Numbered from the stretch's first letter, positions 1-9,079 are shown. The stretch: DNA of 45,443 nucleotides from an uncultured Lachnospiraceae bacterium (GCA_910583895.1 CAJTYJ010000026.1:1-45443); one strand, 5' to 3'. The notes: generated from the sequence alone by a model not told the origin. A program made the numbers and translations.

Positions 1-213
1 CCTGCCCCAAATAACCACGGGAATGAACAGCACCATACTGCAAACACCAAAAGCGGCAAAGCATCCCCATTGTATCAGAAATACTGCTTTCGCAAAGGCA
101 CAGCACCGCCGGAACCGGGGCGGCATCTGTGGGAAAACATATGGGAATGGTTTTGATGTATTCTCCTGCTGTAATCGCCAGTTCGCAATATCATCCGTGG
201 GTCTTCTCATCAT
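1..213 (-). CDS. Small membrane protein, N-terminal part (runs off the window)
   Basis: Reading leftward from a double ATG (213 or 210), a frame stays open for 71 codons to base 1. It starts MMRRPTDDIANWRLQQ, has a Pro/Phe-rich juxtamembrane stretch (KPFPYVFPQMPPRFRR), then a strongly hydrophobic segment from about residue 38 (AVFLIQWGCFAAFGVCSMVLFIPVVIW, quoted in parts) that would be a membrane span. An AGAGG about 5 nt upstream of the first ATG can serve as ribosome site. The composition looks like a real protein, unlike the opposite-strand frame. The family is not recognised and the C-terminus is missing. It follows a decayed gene in the same direction, within the accessory island. Confidence 0.55.
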   Translation of the reverse strand, partial: MMRRPTDDIANWRLQQENTSKPFPYVFPQMPPRFRRCCAFAKAVFLIQWGCFAAFGVCSMVLFIPVVIWGR

Positions 214-268
214 CCGGTCCTCTGATGGCTCCTTAAAATCCTACATACTACAATGCTTTTTGCCCGGT

Positions 269-550
269 TCATAACTTGATAAAAGTATCTGCATCTAAAT
301 AATAGTTCAGCGCTTTCAGTAATTCTTCCTCATAAAATATTCAACCGCCTTTACACCAACTTCCATAATTGCTGCAATCGATATATGGTTTTTCTTTGCG
401 GACAACCTCTGAAATTTCCCGATATTCCATTCCCTGTGTATGGAAAAACGCCGTTAAAGTATGTGTCAGGTCATCACCAGCAGGTTTATAAGATGTCCAT
501 GCCACTCACATTCAACCGTCGGGCCAATGTCAAATTCAGGCTGAGAAATA
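269..550 (-). pseudogene. Decayed gene remnant
   Basis: One minus-strand frame reads protein-like sequence: AWTSYKPAGDDLTHTL, then FHTQGMEYREISEVVRKEKP, then YIDCSNYGSWCKGG. It meets an in-frame TGA, and resumes as FYEEELLKALNYYLDADTF ending at a TGA at 269-271. Just upstream (about 500-550) another frame continues it with ISQPEFDIGPTVECEWHG, implying a frameshift. One stop plus one frameshift in about 280 bases indicates an inactivated gene, C-terminal part only. The ancestral family is not recognised; its position next to SUKH genes suggests a related accessory role (inference). Confidence 0.45.
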
Positions 551-590
551 CAGCTATTTTTCTTGCGGCTGTCACAAAAATCTCCCTGTT

Positions 591-2030
591 TCAAATGGCA
601 AACAGTGATTCTAACCGTTCCTGTGCCGATTCATCCTTTGTGACGAACCAAAAGGTACATTCTTCGCTGTCATACAGCCCGACAGCCTGTCCTTTCATGG
701 CCTGATAAAGCGTCCGGGTATTGCCTGCTGCTATCTTGTCCGTAATGCCCGCAATCGGGGACAGGTATGGATACAGCTTTCCTCCTTCCAACCGCATTGC
801 TGGTTCAAAATCTGGAAACTCCCAGAGGATCAGATCCAGTTCCTCATCACAGGCCAGCGCCCATAGAAATTCTGCTGCAAGGAAACCATCTAAAATACCA
901 TATGTGTTCCATCCGGAAACGCCATCATTGGCACGGCGGTACAGAAACGGACTGTTAAGTTCTGCCGCCCAGTGATATACTGCCTGGTTTTCTTCCAGAA
1001 AGTTCAGCTTGCCGTCCTTTGTCCGTCTCAGGCCGGAAAGAGGACGAACCATATTATAACTATGGTAAAATCTGCTTGGCAGACAGCGATAAAACTCTGC
1101 CATCGGCTGCGGAAGCGGATTTCCCAGGCGGACTTCTGCCCGGACGACGCTTTCCTCCTTCGCTCCCCTGCCCTCAATTCCGGCAAATTCACAGAGAAAC
1201 TGTAATACTGGGGCAATGGATTCCAGTTCCCGTTCCTGGGGCGGCCTGGGCGGAGCCGAATTGAAGATGGGATGCCCGTCCTGACTTTTTATCCAGACAT
1301 ATTTAAACCCCATCTGTTTCATAAGCAGCTCCAATTCTTGATCGGTTTTGCCGCCAAAATAGGCTGTTCTTGAATAATGAATGTTTCCGCATAGAAACCT
1401 GAATGGCTCTTCCATAAAATTCACATCGAAATTCGTTCTGACACTGGAAAGCTGTCCTAATGGGATATGATAAAAAGCATTCAGCGGAAGTTCCCTTAGT
1501 CTTTTCCAATAGTCTTCCGTCTTATCCCGGTTGACGGCTATGACACTGGGTTGGGCCAGGATCTGCTGGTATGCAAGCCACTCTACAATCCATTTGGAAA
1601 GATTGGACGGATTACACGGCACTTCATGGCCTTTCAGGTGCTTTTCTTCCTTGCGTGTTTCCGGCGATACATAGAGGCCCCACATTGGGGGATCTTCCAG
1701 ATCATGGTTGCTTATGGTGTCGTTACTTTTGTGATACCGGCTTACTTCAAAGCCATAACCATATCTTTCATGCCGGCAAAAGGGCAGAACCGTAATGACA
1801 ATATCTGTCCAACAGATACGTTTATAAATTTTCAGTTCCTCAAAAGGGATCAGGTTTCCCTTTCCTGAAAAGGCAGGATCATCCAGGTGAAAGGTCAGGT
1901 ATAATTCCTTTAACGCCTTGGGCAGCGTAACCCCCAGCGCTCTCTCCTTGTCCGCAATATCCTCCAGTGTGACAGAACTTTCCATGTTGCTGCCAAAGGA
2001 TTTAATCCTTTCCAGTTCTTCTATTATCAT
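591..2030 (-). CDS. Double SUKH (SMI1/KNR4) domain protein
   Basis: This is a 479-residue cytosolic protein with no signal peptide or membrane span. The N-terminal part has the SUKH pattern: an acidic helix, 'ERALGVTLPKALKELYLTF' near residues 29-48, then FxxL/PF-type strands. A second similar unit begins near residue 295 ('EVRLGNPLPQPMAEFYRCLP'), so it probably carries two SUKH-like domains joined by a linker of about 100 residues. SUKH proteins are known mainly as immunity proteins that bind and neutralise polymorphic or contact-dependent toxins; some have other binding roles. No toxin gene is visible here, so the partner is unknown. The start is supported by AAAGG about 7 nt before the ATG. 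It lies about 100 bp downstream of another SUKH gene in the same direction. Confidence 0.7.
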   Translation of the reverse strand: MIIEELERIKSFGSNMESSVTLEDIADKERALGVTLPKALKELYLTFHLDDPAFSGKGNLIPFEELKIYKRICWTDIVITVLPFCRHERYGYGFEVSRYHKSNDTISNHDLEDPPMWGLYVSPETRKEEKHLKGHEVPCNPSNLSKWIVEWLAYQQILAQPSVIAVNRDKTEDYWKRLRELPLNAFYHIPLGQLSSVRTNFDVNFMEEPFRFLCGNIHYSRTAYFGGKTDQELELLMKQMGFKYVWIKSQDGHPIFNSAPPRPPQERELESIAPVLQFLCEFAGIEGRGAKEESVVRAEVRLGNPLPQPMAEFYRCLPSRFYHSYNMVRPLSGLRRTKDGKLNFLEENQAVYHWAAELNSPFLYRRANDGVSGWNTYGILDGFLAAEFLWALACDEELDLILWEFPDFEPAMRLEGGKLYPYLSPIAGITDKIAAGNTRTLYQAMKGQAVGLYDSEECTFWFVTKDESAQERLESLFAI

Positions 2031-2132
2031 AGCAATACCTTTCTAACCTTCAAAGGCGCATTCTCCATTTATTCCATACCGATCATATCAGCGCTGCCAG
2101 CTATATCATTTTTCTGTCCGTCCAGCCTGTTC

Positions 2133-3014
2133 CTAAAATCCCACATGAAAAACCAGACCCGTCTGTTTCTGAACCTTTTCCAGAAGATTGTCTTTGGCAG
2201 CCATTTTCGTCAGCAGCATAAAACAGACCGGCTCCTGCCCCAGAACCAGCAGAGCTTCCTGATCTTTGTGAACATATGCCATCTGCAAAGGGAAATCGCC
2301 CAGACAGGTCAGTTCCGGATGGTCTGAAAGGGGCTTAAAATCATCCTTGATCCGGTCAGCTATCTTTTGGAAATACTCCTGGGAAGACTCCCCAGGGAAA
2401 AAATCACTGAACAGGCAGGTTCGATCATCCGCATGTTCACACCATGTCATTTCTTCCCATTCACGAATGGAATGGATTACCAGGAACAGCCCATATGCAT
2501 CCAGGACATGGTTAAACCTGGGTTCCTGTTCCAGCTTATGAACGTTCAGAGGAGCGTGAATCAAAGGGATATTCCGCCTTTTCCAGTATTTCTGATAAGC
2601 ACCTGCTGCCCTTCGCTTCCCGTCTTCATCCCCCTCCTCATAGGCACTTACCAGTTCATCCTCATATTCCCAGGCTGTTTCCTTTGGATCATTTTCTTCC
2701 CATGTGTATAAATCACCGGAAGTTTTCCCCTTTTTTATCCCGATCATATCGCCTTCTCCGGGAGCAAGAAAAAATCCCAGATATTTTCCCTCCCAGTGAA
2801 GGAGTTCTAATGGACGTAAATAACCGCTGGTAACTAACAGGTCTGCCATGTGCAGATAAATATCCCGGATAGGATTAGGCAGCTTCCCATGAAGCCGCTT
2901 CTCTGCCGCAGAAATTTCATCCTCCGAATAGCAATTCCATTTTTTCAGGTCGTCCATAAGCTTCGGGTTGATAAACTGCCGGAGTATCTTTAGTTCTTTT
3001 TCTATTGCATACAT
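2133..3014 (-). CDS. SUKH (SMI1/KNR4) family protein
   Basis: This is a 293-residue soluble protein. The start at 3014 (MYAIEKELKIL) is preferred over an upstream ATG at 3056 because a GGGGG ribosome site sits 7 nt ahead of it. SUKH features are the opening helix, the 'DEISAAEKRLHGKLPNPIRD' segment (about residues 31-50), then IYLHMADLL and a following strand with 'LRPLELLHWEG'. The C-terminal half contains a Trp/acid-rich stretch and is less typical. The likely role is immunity or protein binding, by analogy with characterised SUKH proteins. It is co-directional with the neighbouring double-SUKH gene, and the two may be co-transcribed. Confidence 0.65.
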   Translation of the reverse strand: MYAIEKELKILRQFINPKLMDDLKKWNCYSEDEISAAEKRLHGKLPNPIRDIYLHMADLLVTSGYLRPLELLHWEGKYLGFFLAPGEGDMIGIKKGKTSGDLYTWEENDPKETAWEYEDELVSAYEEGDEDGKRRAAGAYQKYWKRRNIPLIHAPLNVHKLEQEPRFNHVLDAYGLFLVIHSIREWEEMTWCEHADDRTCLFSDFFPGESSQEYFQKIADRIKDDFKPLSDHPELTCLGDFPLQMAYVHKDQEALLVLGQEPVCFMLLTKMAAKDNLLEKVQKQTGLVFHVGF

Positions 3015-3071
3015 AATTATGCCCCCATGTACAAACCAATCAAATTTTTCACCCAATAGACTTAGGCTAAC

Positions 3072-3791
3072 TCACTCGCTCCGGGTGAGGCATCCACGTT
3101 TTGAAACAGCTTTTTTAATCCCCAACACAATTTCGGCAGCGGCCGCCCACACGGCAAGGCGGAGCAGCACATCAAGCATCCAGTTTACTTTTCCATGCTG
3201 GTACATATCCAGCACATAGGCAGAATTAACATCATAATCCTCCGCCATCTGGTTCAGCATCCGGCGCTCCTCGGTGGTAGTATAGCGGACATAGCCAGTC
3301 GGATAATGGTTCTCCCCCGTCAATGCCAGATAGTCATCAAAATATACACAGAGCCAGGAGCCATCCGCCAGCTCCGTCAGATGATAGCGGTTATAATAGC
3401 CGCCCGCAAAGCCCTGGATCAATCGCTGGAAAAGCGGGAGCGGGTAGTCGGCATTGATGTATTCCGAAACATTCACTGACCTTTTCACCCCGCTGTTATG
3501 GTGCGTATGTACGCCCGCCTGCGCCCCATCCCGCAGGCGGGCCAGCGGACAAGCCACCAGCTCGCCGCCGTTTATGGTGGCCGGAATACGGTTTAAAAAG
3601 AAAGTTTCGGTATCCTCCTGCCGCCTAAGCCGCTGAACATCCCTGGTGGGACGCTGGCCCTGCCCCGTCCCCTCCCCGGCCCGCAGATCATACAGCCAGC
3701 CGGTGGGAGCAGCGAATAGAACCAGTAAAGCAAGAGTAGTACATAGAATATTACGAAAAACAATAAATAAAGAAGATGGTTCTTTTTTCAT
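3072..3791 (-). CDS. Uncharacterised membrane protein with two TM segments
   Basis: This 239-residue protein has a hydrophobic N-terminal segment (about residues 8-29, 'VFRNILCTTLALLVLFAAP') and a second near the C-terminus (about 205-225, 'WMLDVLLRLAVWAAAAEIVLG'). Between them lies an extracytoplasmic or loop domain rich in Tyr, Asp and Arg, with 'DGSWLCVYFDDYLALTG' and 'PTGYVRYTTTEERRMLN'. It ends in a short basic tail. AAGGGAA about 10 nt upstream supports the ATG. I do not recognise the family. Position among SUKH-type genes suggests an accessory or immunity-island protein, but nothing in the sequence proves that. Confidence 0.6.
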   Translation of the reverse strand: MKKEPSSLFIVFRNILCTTLALLVLFAAPTGWLYDLRAGEGTGQGQRPTRDVQRLRRQEDTETFFLNRIPATINGGELVACPLARLRDGAQAGVHTHHNSGVKRSVNVSEYINADYPLPLFQRLIQGFAGGYYNRYHLTELADGSWLCVYFDDYLALTGENHYPTGYVRYTTTEERRMLNQMAEDYDVNSAYVLDMYQHGKVNWMLDVLLRLAVWAAAAEIVLGIKKAVSKRGCLTRSE

Positions 3792-3974
3792 ATAAGCTTC
3801 ATTCCCTTTTCTATTTATCCGTATATAGAATCTATCTCGCAGTCAGAACATAAGTTCTGCATCCACTTCCTCGAATACTTCTGATAATCGCGTAATCAGA
3901 ACCTCCCTGTTTCTTCTGTTTCCTTAAAAGAAAAATCACTCATAAAGGCCTCCATGTCAAAACAGCCCTTTTGA

Positions 3975-5429
3975 TTACGGCAGAAAATACCCCGCCATCC
4001 CTGTGAGCACCTCTGTCCTTTCGCCGCATTCCGGACATGTGTAAGTCCCATAATAATAGCGGAGACGCTCCACGCCTTCTGTATCACCCAGAAGCGCAAA
4101 CAGGTTGAACAGCCAGGAGCTTACATCTGCCAGGCTTTCACCATCCCACTTCTTTATGGGTACATCCGCTTTTTCAATCCGCGTGGAAGGATCAAAGTAG
4201 CCGAATTCAATTTCTTCATCGCAGTTTTCACAGTCTGGACAGACGATATAGCAGGATTCCAGTCCCGATATGGTCAAAAGAAACGCAAGCCTTCTCTCCC
4301 CCAGGATTGCCGTCACGGCAAAGGCAAACCCTCGTCTTAAGCTGATGTGTTTCTCCCGTACAACATCCATATGTCCCGCCAGGAAATCGGTGGTCATATC
4401 CCGGATCTGCAGGATGGCATTTTCATAGCTTTCCCGCACATCGTCCTCCTCTGGCCTGTCACCAAACACATCTGTGGCCAGGCAGCTTCCAACCGCCAAA
4501 ATCCCCCGGAATATCCACTCTGCATCCTTCTCCTTTTCCCAGCCCTCCATCAGTCTGGCAAAATAAGGAACAGCCAGCCAGGTGGCGGGATAAAAACTCA
4601 TCTGATGCCACAGGTTTTCACAGAGATTGTCAAAGGCCAGCTCATAATTGGTCTTCGGCGCATTGTCCAGACGACGCAGCTTAAAGGTTTCGTGGGCGTC
4701 CTCCCGCTCTCCCATCAGAATAGTCAGGTACTTGCTCACATCTCCATAAGCGCCTCTGTAAGTTTCCCATAAGACAGAATCAAACTCCTGGAGCGTATAG
4801 GGATGCTGCCCAGCTTTTCGTCTGGCTGACCGAAAGGGCACGCCCATACAGGACTGTCTGTATGCCTTTTTTGCTTTGGATACCGCCTTCTTTTCCGGTT
4901 CCTTTGCCTTAAGGCAAAGTTCCGGCAAATGAACCTCTTTGATCCCGCAGTCCAAAAATAAGCTGGCATCGGAGCTTTCGCTGCCTTCCAGCGAAAGCCG
5001 GGTGAGATGAAACAGCTTCCGAATATCCTCCATATGTAAAAGCTTCGGACAGCAGAGCAGGCTGAGACTTTTTAAATTTACCAGATTCTTAAGGAATGCG
5101 CAGTCAATCACTCCGCAGGCTGAGATCTCCAGGCTTTCCAGGGCGGTACAGGTCGTTAAAAAGGAAAAATCGTTGACCTGCATGGCGGAAATAGCCAGCT
5201 TTTTCAGCCGTGACATTTTTCCGATCACACGGAAGTCTCCCCTTACGATCTCAAGCCGCTCCGGAAGCGGATCGTGAAAGGGATCAATAAGCTTTCGATA
5301 AACCGGGCGCCCGCCGCAGGACAAATTCTTTATTTTCTGAAAGTCGTAAAGATTCTCTGGCACCCTGCCAAGGGCCTGGGCAACGTAAGTAAGCAGAATC
5401 GGGTCGATTGTTATTTTATCTAATTCCAT
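3975..5429 (-). CDS. Leucine-rich repeat protein with C-terminal CxxC pairs
   Basis: This is a 484-residue soluble protein. Residues about 60-180 form irregular leucine-rich repeats ('LKKLAISAMQVNDFSFL', 'LESLEISACGVIDCAFL', 'LKSLSLLCCPKLLHMEDI', 'LTRLSLEGSESSD'). A basic linker (KKAVSKAKKAYRQ) leads to an alpha-helical middle domain with 'WHQMSFYPATWLAVPYFARL'; a similar YPAT...AVPF segment occurs in helical-repeat proteins found beside toxin/immunity loci (recollection, not searched). The last quarter has two CxxC pairs, VCPDCENC and TCPECGER, about 80 residues apart, which could bind zinc. The start has AGGTA about 6 nt ahead of the ATG. A dispersed intergenic repeat sits immediately upstream. 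Function unknown; an immunity or regulatory binding protein is a guess. Confidence 0.65.
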   Translation of the reverse strand: MELDKITIDPILLTYVAQALGRVPENLYDFQKIKNLSCGGRPVYRKLIDPFHDPLPERLEIVRGDFRVIGKMSRLKKLAISAMQVNDFSFLTTCTALESLEISACGVIDCAFLKNLVNLKSLSLLCCPKLLHMEDIRKLFHLTRLSLEGSESSDASLFLDCGIKEVHLPELCLKAKEPEKKAVSKAKKAYRQSCMGVPFRSARRKAGQHPYTLQEFDSVLWETYRGAYGDVSKYLTILMGEREDAHETFKLRRLDNAPKTNYELAFDNLCENLWHQMSFYPATWLAVPYFARLMEGWEKEKDAEWIFRGILAVGSCLATDVFGDRPEEDDVRESYENAILQIRDMTTDFLAGHMDVVREKHISLRRGFAFAVTAILGERRLAFLLTISGLESCYIVCPDCENCDEEIEFGYFDPSTRIEKADVPIKKWDGESLADVSSWLFNLFALLGDTEGVERLRYYYGTYTCPECGERTEVLTGMAGYFLP

Positions 5430-5442
5430 GTCGTCTACCTCT

Positions 5443-5498
5443 TTGAATCAAAGCCCCCGCTGCAAGCAGCCACTTGGCTCGTTGCTCGCGGGAATAAA
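5443..5498 (+). repeat. Short copy of a dispersed intergenic repeat
   Basis: It begins TTGAATCA and ends CGGGAATAAA. Bases 5461-5498 match 14437-14474 with only two differences over 38 bases (core GCAAGCAGCCACTTGGCTCG). This copy lacks the middle portion present in the longer copy between the glutamate synthase genes. It sits about 14 bp upstream of the leucine-rich protein start codon, so it falls in that gene's 5' leader. Likely a REP-like, non-autonomous intergenic element. Confidence 0.7.
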
Positions 5499-5836
5499 AC
5501 AAATGATCTCCTGCAATTCAGAGCTGGTTTCCTTCTTAGACATATTGTGAAAATTTAGCATATAACAGCCCCCTTTGTAATTCCATCCGAACAGACCAGG
5601 AACAAACCACAGGTAAAGCCATTCAGCCATTATTTTTCAGTATATCACAAACATTTTTAAAAGTACAGAAATTCCAAACGCTTGTTCTTTTCTTTTGCTC
5701 TGTCATGCATTCCCCAGTTTTCAGCACCGCATCCGCTGTAATATCTTTATATATCGGCGTAAACATCCATTGTCATGAGCTCTATGGCATATCCTGCAGG
5801 CTTTGATGCTGCCTTTGGGTGGACCGCCTCTTTATC
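5499..5836. other. Intergenic region between purF and the leucine-rich protein gene
   Basis: This stretch holds no convincing gene. It contains the probable promoter region of the leucine-rich protein gene (AT-rich 5636-5690, a possible TATACT-like -10 on the minus strand). The 3' flank of purF shows no clear terminator hairpin. Frames crossing it are short and low in coding character. Confidence 0.5.
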
Positions 5837-7255
5837 TCAAACCCGTTCAGACAATCTCCTTTCAAAACGGTCCTTACGCAAATCTGCCGGGATTTTCGTG
5901 GGATATTCCCCCTGAAAGCAGGCAGCGCAGTAATCCTCGCTGCCGGTCAATTGACTCAGCTTCTCAATTGGCAGATATCCCAGAGAATCTGCCCCGATCA
6001 TCTCTGCAATCTCGTCCACGCTGTGATGGCATGCAATCAGGTTTTCTTCCGAATCAATATCCGTTCCATAATAACAGGGATATAAAAATGGAGGCGCAGA
6101 AATTCTCATATGGATCTCTTTCGCTCCGGCATCACGCAAAAGCTTTACAATACGTTTGCTGGTCGTCCCTCTGACAATGGAATCATCAATCAGTACAACT
6201 CTTTTTCCATCGATTACCTTCCTGACAGGACTCAGCTTAATTCTGACCTTGTCTAAACGCTCATCCTGTCCCGGAGAAATAAATGTCCTTCCAATATATT
6301 TATTTTTTATCAGCCCGATCCCATAAGGAATTCCGGATTTTTTCGCATACCCCAATGCTGCGTCCAGTCCGCTGTCGGGAACGCCGATCACAACATCCGC
6401 GCATTTTGGATAACTCTCTGCCAGTAATTCCCCGGCTTTCATACGGGATTCATGTACGGATCTGCCGTCTATCACCGAATCCGGCCTTGCAAAATAGATG
6501 TATTCAAAAATACAGGTTTTTTGTCTCTGTTTTTTGCAGTGTTCCTTCCTTGATTCCACACCGTTTTTTGTAAACACCAGAATCTCTCCCGGCAGCACAT
6601 CACGGATAAATTCTGCTCCTACCGCTGACAAAGCACAGCTTTCGGATGCAGCCACATATGCCCCGTCCGCCGTCTTTCCATAGCAAAGCGGCCGGAACCC
6701 ATATGGATCTCTTGCCGCAATCATCTTTGTAGAAGAAATCATCACCAGCGAATAAGCGCCTTCCAGTAAATTCATGGTATTGCTGACTGCTTCCTCAATG
6801 CTTGGCGTCATAAGCCTTTCTCTTGTAATCACATAAGCGATGGTTTCCGTATCGCTGGTTGTATGGAAAATTGCCCCCGATAATTCCAGCTTATCCCGAA
6901 GCTCCAATGCGTTGGTCAGATTTCCATTGTGCGCCAGCGCCATCTTTCCTTTCTGATGGTTGACTTCCACAGGCTGACAGTTATTTCTTGTGTTTCCTCC
7001 GGTTGTTCCATATCTTACATGGCCCACCGCCATATTTCCCATGGGGAAATGAGTTAATATATCTTCAGAAAACACTTCACTGACAAGCCCCAGATCTTTA
7101 TGGGAAGAAAATACGCCGTCATCATTTACAACAATTCCGCAGCTCTCCTGTCCTCTGTGCTGCAGGGCATAGAGCCCATAATAAACAATGCCTGCGGCGT
7201 TTCTCTTTTTTGTACCCATCACTCCGAATACACCGCACTCTTCATGAATGGCCAT
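5837..7255 (-). CDS. purF: Amidophosphoribosyltransferase (first step of purine synthesis)
   Basis: It catalyses glutamine + PRPP to phosphoribosylamine in the cytosol. The 472-residue length is normal. The start MAIHEECGVFG places the class II GATase nucleophile at Cys7 after a six-residue propeptide, as in Bacillus-type PurF. GATase motifs follow: YYGLYALQHRGQES, GHVRYGTTG, AHNGNLTNA and TTSDTE. The PRPP-binding loop VVLIDDSIVRGTTSKRI lies near residue 350. Cys residues in the HCKKQRQKTC region and a C-terminal CAACF fit the Fe4S4-containing, oxygen-sensitive PurF class. AGGAGG is well spaced before the ATG. It is 66 bp downstream of the Amt-PII gene in the same direction, so it probably belongs to the glnN-amt-purF unit, linking glutamine supply to purine synthesis. 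Confidence 0.95.
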   Translation of the reverse strand: MAIHEECGVFGVMGTKKRNAAGIVYYGLYALQHRGQESCGIVVNDDGVFSSHKDLGLVSEVFSEDILTHFPMGNMAVGHVRYGTTGGNTRNNCQPVEVNHQKGKMALAHNGNLTNALELRDKLELSGAIFHTTSDTETIAYVITRERLMTPSIEEAVSNTMNLLEGAYSLVMISSTKMIAARDPYGFRPLCYGKTADGAYVAASESCALSAVGAEFIRDVLPGEILVFTKNGVESRKEHCKKQRQKTCIFEYIYFARPDSVIDGRSVHESRMKAGELLAESYPKCADVVIGVPDSGLDAALGYAKKSGIPYGIGLIKNKYIGRTFISPGQDERLDKVRIKLSPVRKVIDGKRVVLIDDSIVRGTTSKRIVKLLRDAGAKEIHMRISAPPFLYPCYYGTDIDSEENLIACHHSVDEIAEMIGADSLGYLPIEKLSQLTGSEDYCAACFQGEYPTKIPADLRKDRFERRLSERV

Positions 7256-7321
7256 AACTTTATTCCCTCCTGCTAATAGAATATTCTGCTCATACGTCGC
7301 AGCTGACCGGGACCGCTCTTA

Positions 7322-9079
7322 CTATTCCACATCCTGAAGGGCGTCAAATCCTTCTTCTCCGGTTCTTACTTTCACCACATTTTCCACATCATAGACAAAA
7401 ATCTTTCCGTCTCCAATATGTCCTGTGTAAAGTACCTTCTTCGCCGTTTCAATCACCCTTCGGACCGGAACCGCGCTGACTACAACATCCACCTGTACTT
7501 TGGGAAACAGATTTGCTTCCACCTGTACACCGCGGTAATATTCCGGTTTGCCTTTCTGAATCCCGCATCCCAGGACATGAGATACTGTCATACCGGTAAT
7601 CCCCAGTTTCATCATGGCATTCTTTAATGCTTCCAGTCTGGATTCCTTACAGACAATCTCAATCTTTGTAAACTTCGGAGTTCCCTCTTCAAATGCAGGA
7701 ACTTTCTTAACCGGAATCGCTTCCGCAGCCGGAGTCTCGCCGGATACCGCCACCGGGTCATTTCCTTCTTCCATATACTCCGGAAGCATTGCAAAGCCTG
7801 CATATGCGGAAGGAAGACCATGTTCGGTCACATCAAGGCCCGTCATTTCTTCCTCTCTGTCTGCGCGAAGCCCCGCAATGGCACGGATGATAAGGAATGT
7901 AACTGTTATCGTAACGGCTGTCCATACCGCAACACCGGCAAAGCCGATCATCTGAAGTTTTAACAGTTCAAAACCGCCGCCATAAAACAGACCGGTTAAC
8001 GTTTCTCCCGAAGCATTTGCAATACCGTATCCGGGTGCCGTATCTGTAGCAAATAATCCAACCGCCAGCGTGCCCCAGATCCCATTCATGCAGTGTACGG
8101 CAACTGCACCGACCGGATCATCAATGTAGAGCACATGATCGAGAAGCCATACGCCAAACACAACCAAAAGCCCTGCCACTGCTCCAATCGCGACTGCGCC
8201 GAATGCATCCGTCACATCACACGGCGCCGTGATTGCCACAAGTCCTGCCAGAGAGGCGTTCAGGCACATGGAAACATCCGGCTTTCCATATTTGATCCAC
8301 GTAAAGATCATACAGGCAACCGTTGCGACAGCCGGCGCCACCGTTGTTGTCAGGAAAATGGAGCCAAGCTGCGCAATGGAAGTTGCGGCCGCACCATTAA
8401 ATCCATACCAGCCGAACCAGAGAATAAATACCCCAAGCGCTCCAAGTGCAATGCTGTGTCCCGGAAATGCATTTACCTTCACAACCTTTCCGCTCTTATC
8501 TCTGGTGAACTTTCCAATACGGGGACCGAGAATCTTCGCACCAATCAATGCGGAAATACCGCCTGTCATATGAATCGCGCAGGAGCCGGCAAAATCATGG
8601 AAACCAAGCTGCGAAAGCCATCCGCCTCCCCAGATCCAGTGTGCTTCAACGGGATAAATCAACGCAGAAATCACGCCGGAATAAATACAATAAGAAAGAA
8701 ATTTTGTACGCTCCGCCATTGCACCGGATACGATGGTCGCTGTTGTGGCACAGAATACAAGGTTAAATACAAAGCTGGAAAAATCGAACTCTGCATATGC
8801 CGTAAACAAATCAAATCCCGGTCTTCCAATAAATCCAAACAGGTCTTCTCCCATCAGCAAGCCAAAACCAATCAGGATAAATACTACGGTTCCAATACAA
8901 AAATCCATCAGGTTCTTCATAATGATATTTCCTGTATTTTTTGCTCTGGTAAACCCTGCCTCTACCATCGCAAAGCCTGCCTGCATCCAGAACACCAGTG
9001 CGGCGCCGGTTAAAAACCAGACTCCGAACACTTCGCCGGATACCGCCTCCTGCACAAACGCTTTCATTGCTTCATCCAT
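7322..9079 (-). CDS. amt: Ammonium transporter fused to a C-terminal PII domain
   Basis: This is a 585-residue fusion. Residues about 1-405 are an Amt/MEP channel with eleven predicted spans, including WMQAGFAMVEAGFTRAKN, DFAGSCAIHMTGG (first pore His) and DPVGAVAVHCMNGIWGTLAVG (second pore His). A linker of about 60 residues precedes a PII (GlnB/GlnK) domain at about 469-585: GITGMTVSHVLGCGIQKG, T-loop YYRGVQVEANLFPKV, B-loop TGHIGDGKIFV and C-loop VKVRTGEEG. The uridylylation tyrosine (Tyr51 in E. coli GlnB, RGAEY) is Val here (RGVQV, about residue 520), so control is probably by ATP/ADP/2-oxoglutarate binding only. Normally GlnK is a separate protein that plugs the channel; here it is tethered. 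AGGAGG precedes the ATG. It lies 59 bp after glnN. Confidence 0.95.
   Translation of the reverse strand: MDEAMKAFVQEAVSGEVFGVWFLTGAALVFWMQAGFAMVEAGFTRAKNTGNIIMKNLMDFCIGTVVFILIGFGLLMGEDLFGFIGRPGFDLFTAYAEFDFSSFVFNLVFCATTATIVSGAMAERTKFLSYCIYSGVISALIYPVEAHWIWGGGWLSQLGFHDFAGSCAIHMTGGISALIGAKILGPRIGKFTRDKSGKVVKVNAFPGHSIALGALGVFILWFGWYGFNGAAATSIAQLGSIFLTTTVAPAVATVACMIFTWIKYGKPDVSMCLNASLAGLVAITAPCDVTDAFGAVAIGAVAGLLVVFGVWLLDHVLYIDDPVGAVAVHCMNGIWGTLAVGLFATDTAPGYGIANASGETLTGLFYGGGFELLKLQMIGFAGVAVWTAVTITVTFLIIRAIAGLRADREEEMTGLDVTEHGLPSAYAGFAMLPEYMEEGNDPVAVSGETPAAEAIPVKKVPAFEEGTPKFTKIEIVCKESRLEALKNAMMKLGITGMTVSHVLGCGIQKGKPEYYRGVQVEANLFPKVQVDVVVSAVPVRRVIETAKKVLYTGHIGDGKIFVYDVENVVKVRTGEEGFDALQDVE

Noticed and set aside
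5448..5630. 60-codon minus-strand frame upstream of the leucine-rich protein
   Set aside because: Its end lies in the dispersed repeat and it lacks a ribosome site and any domain.
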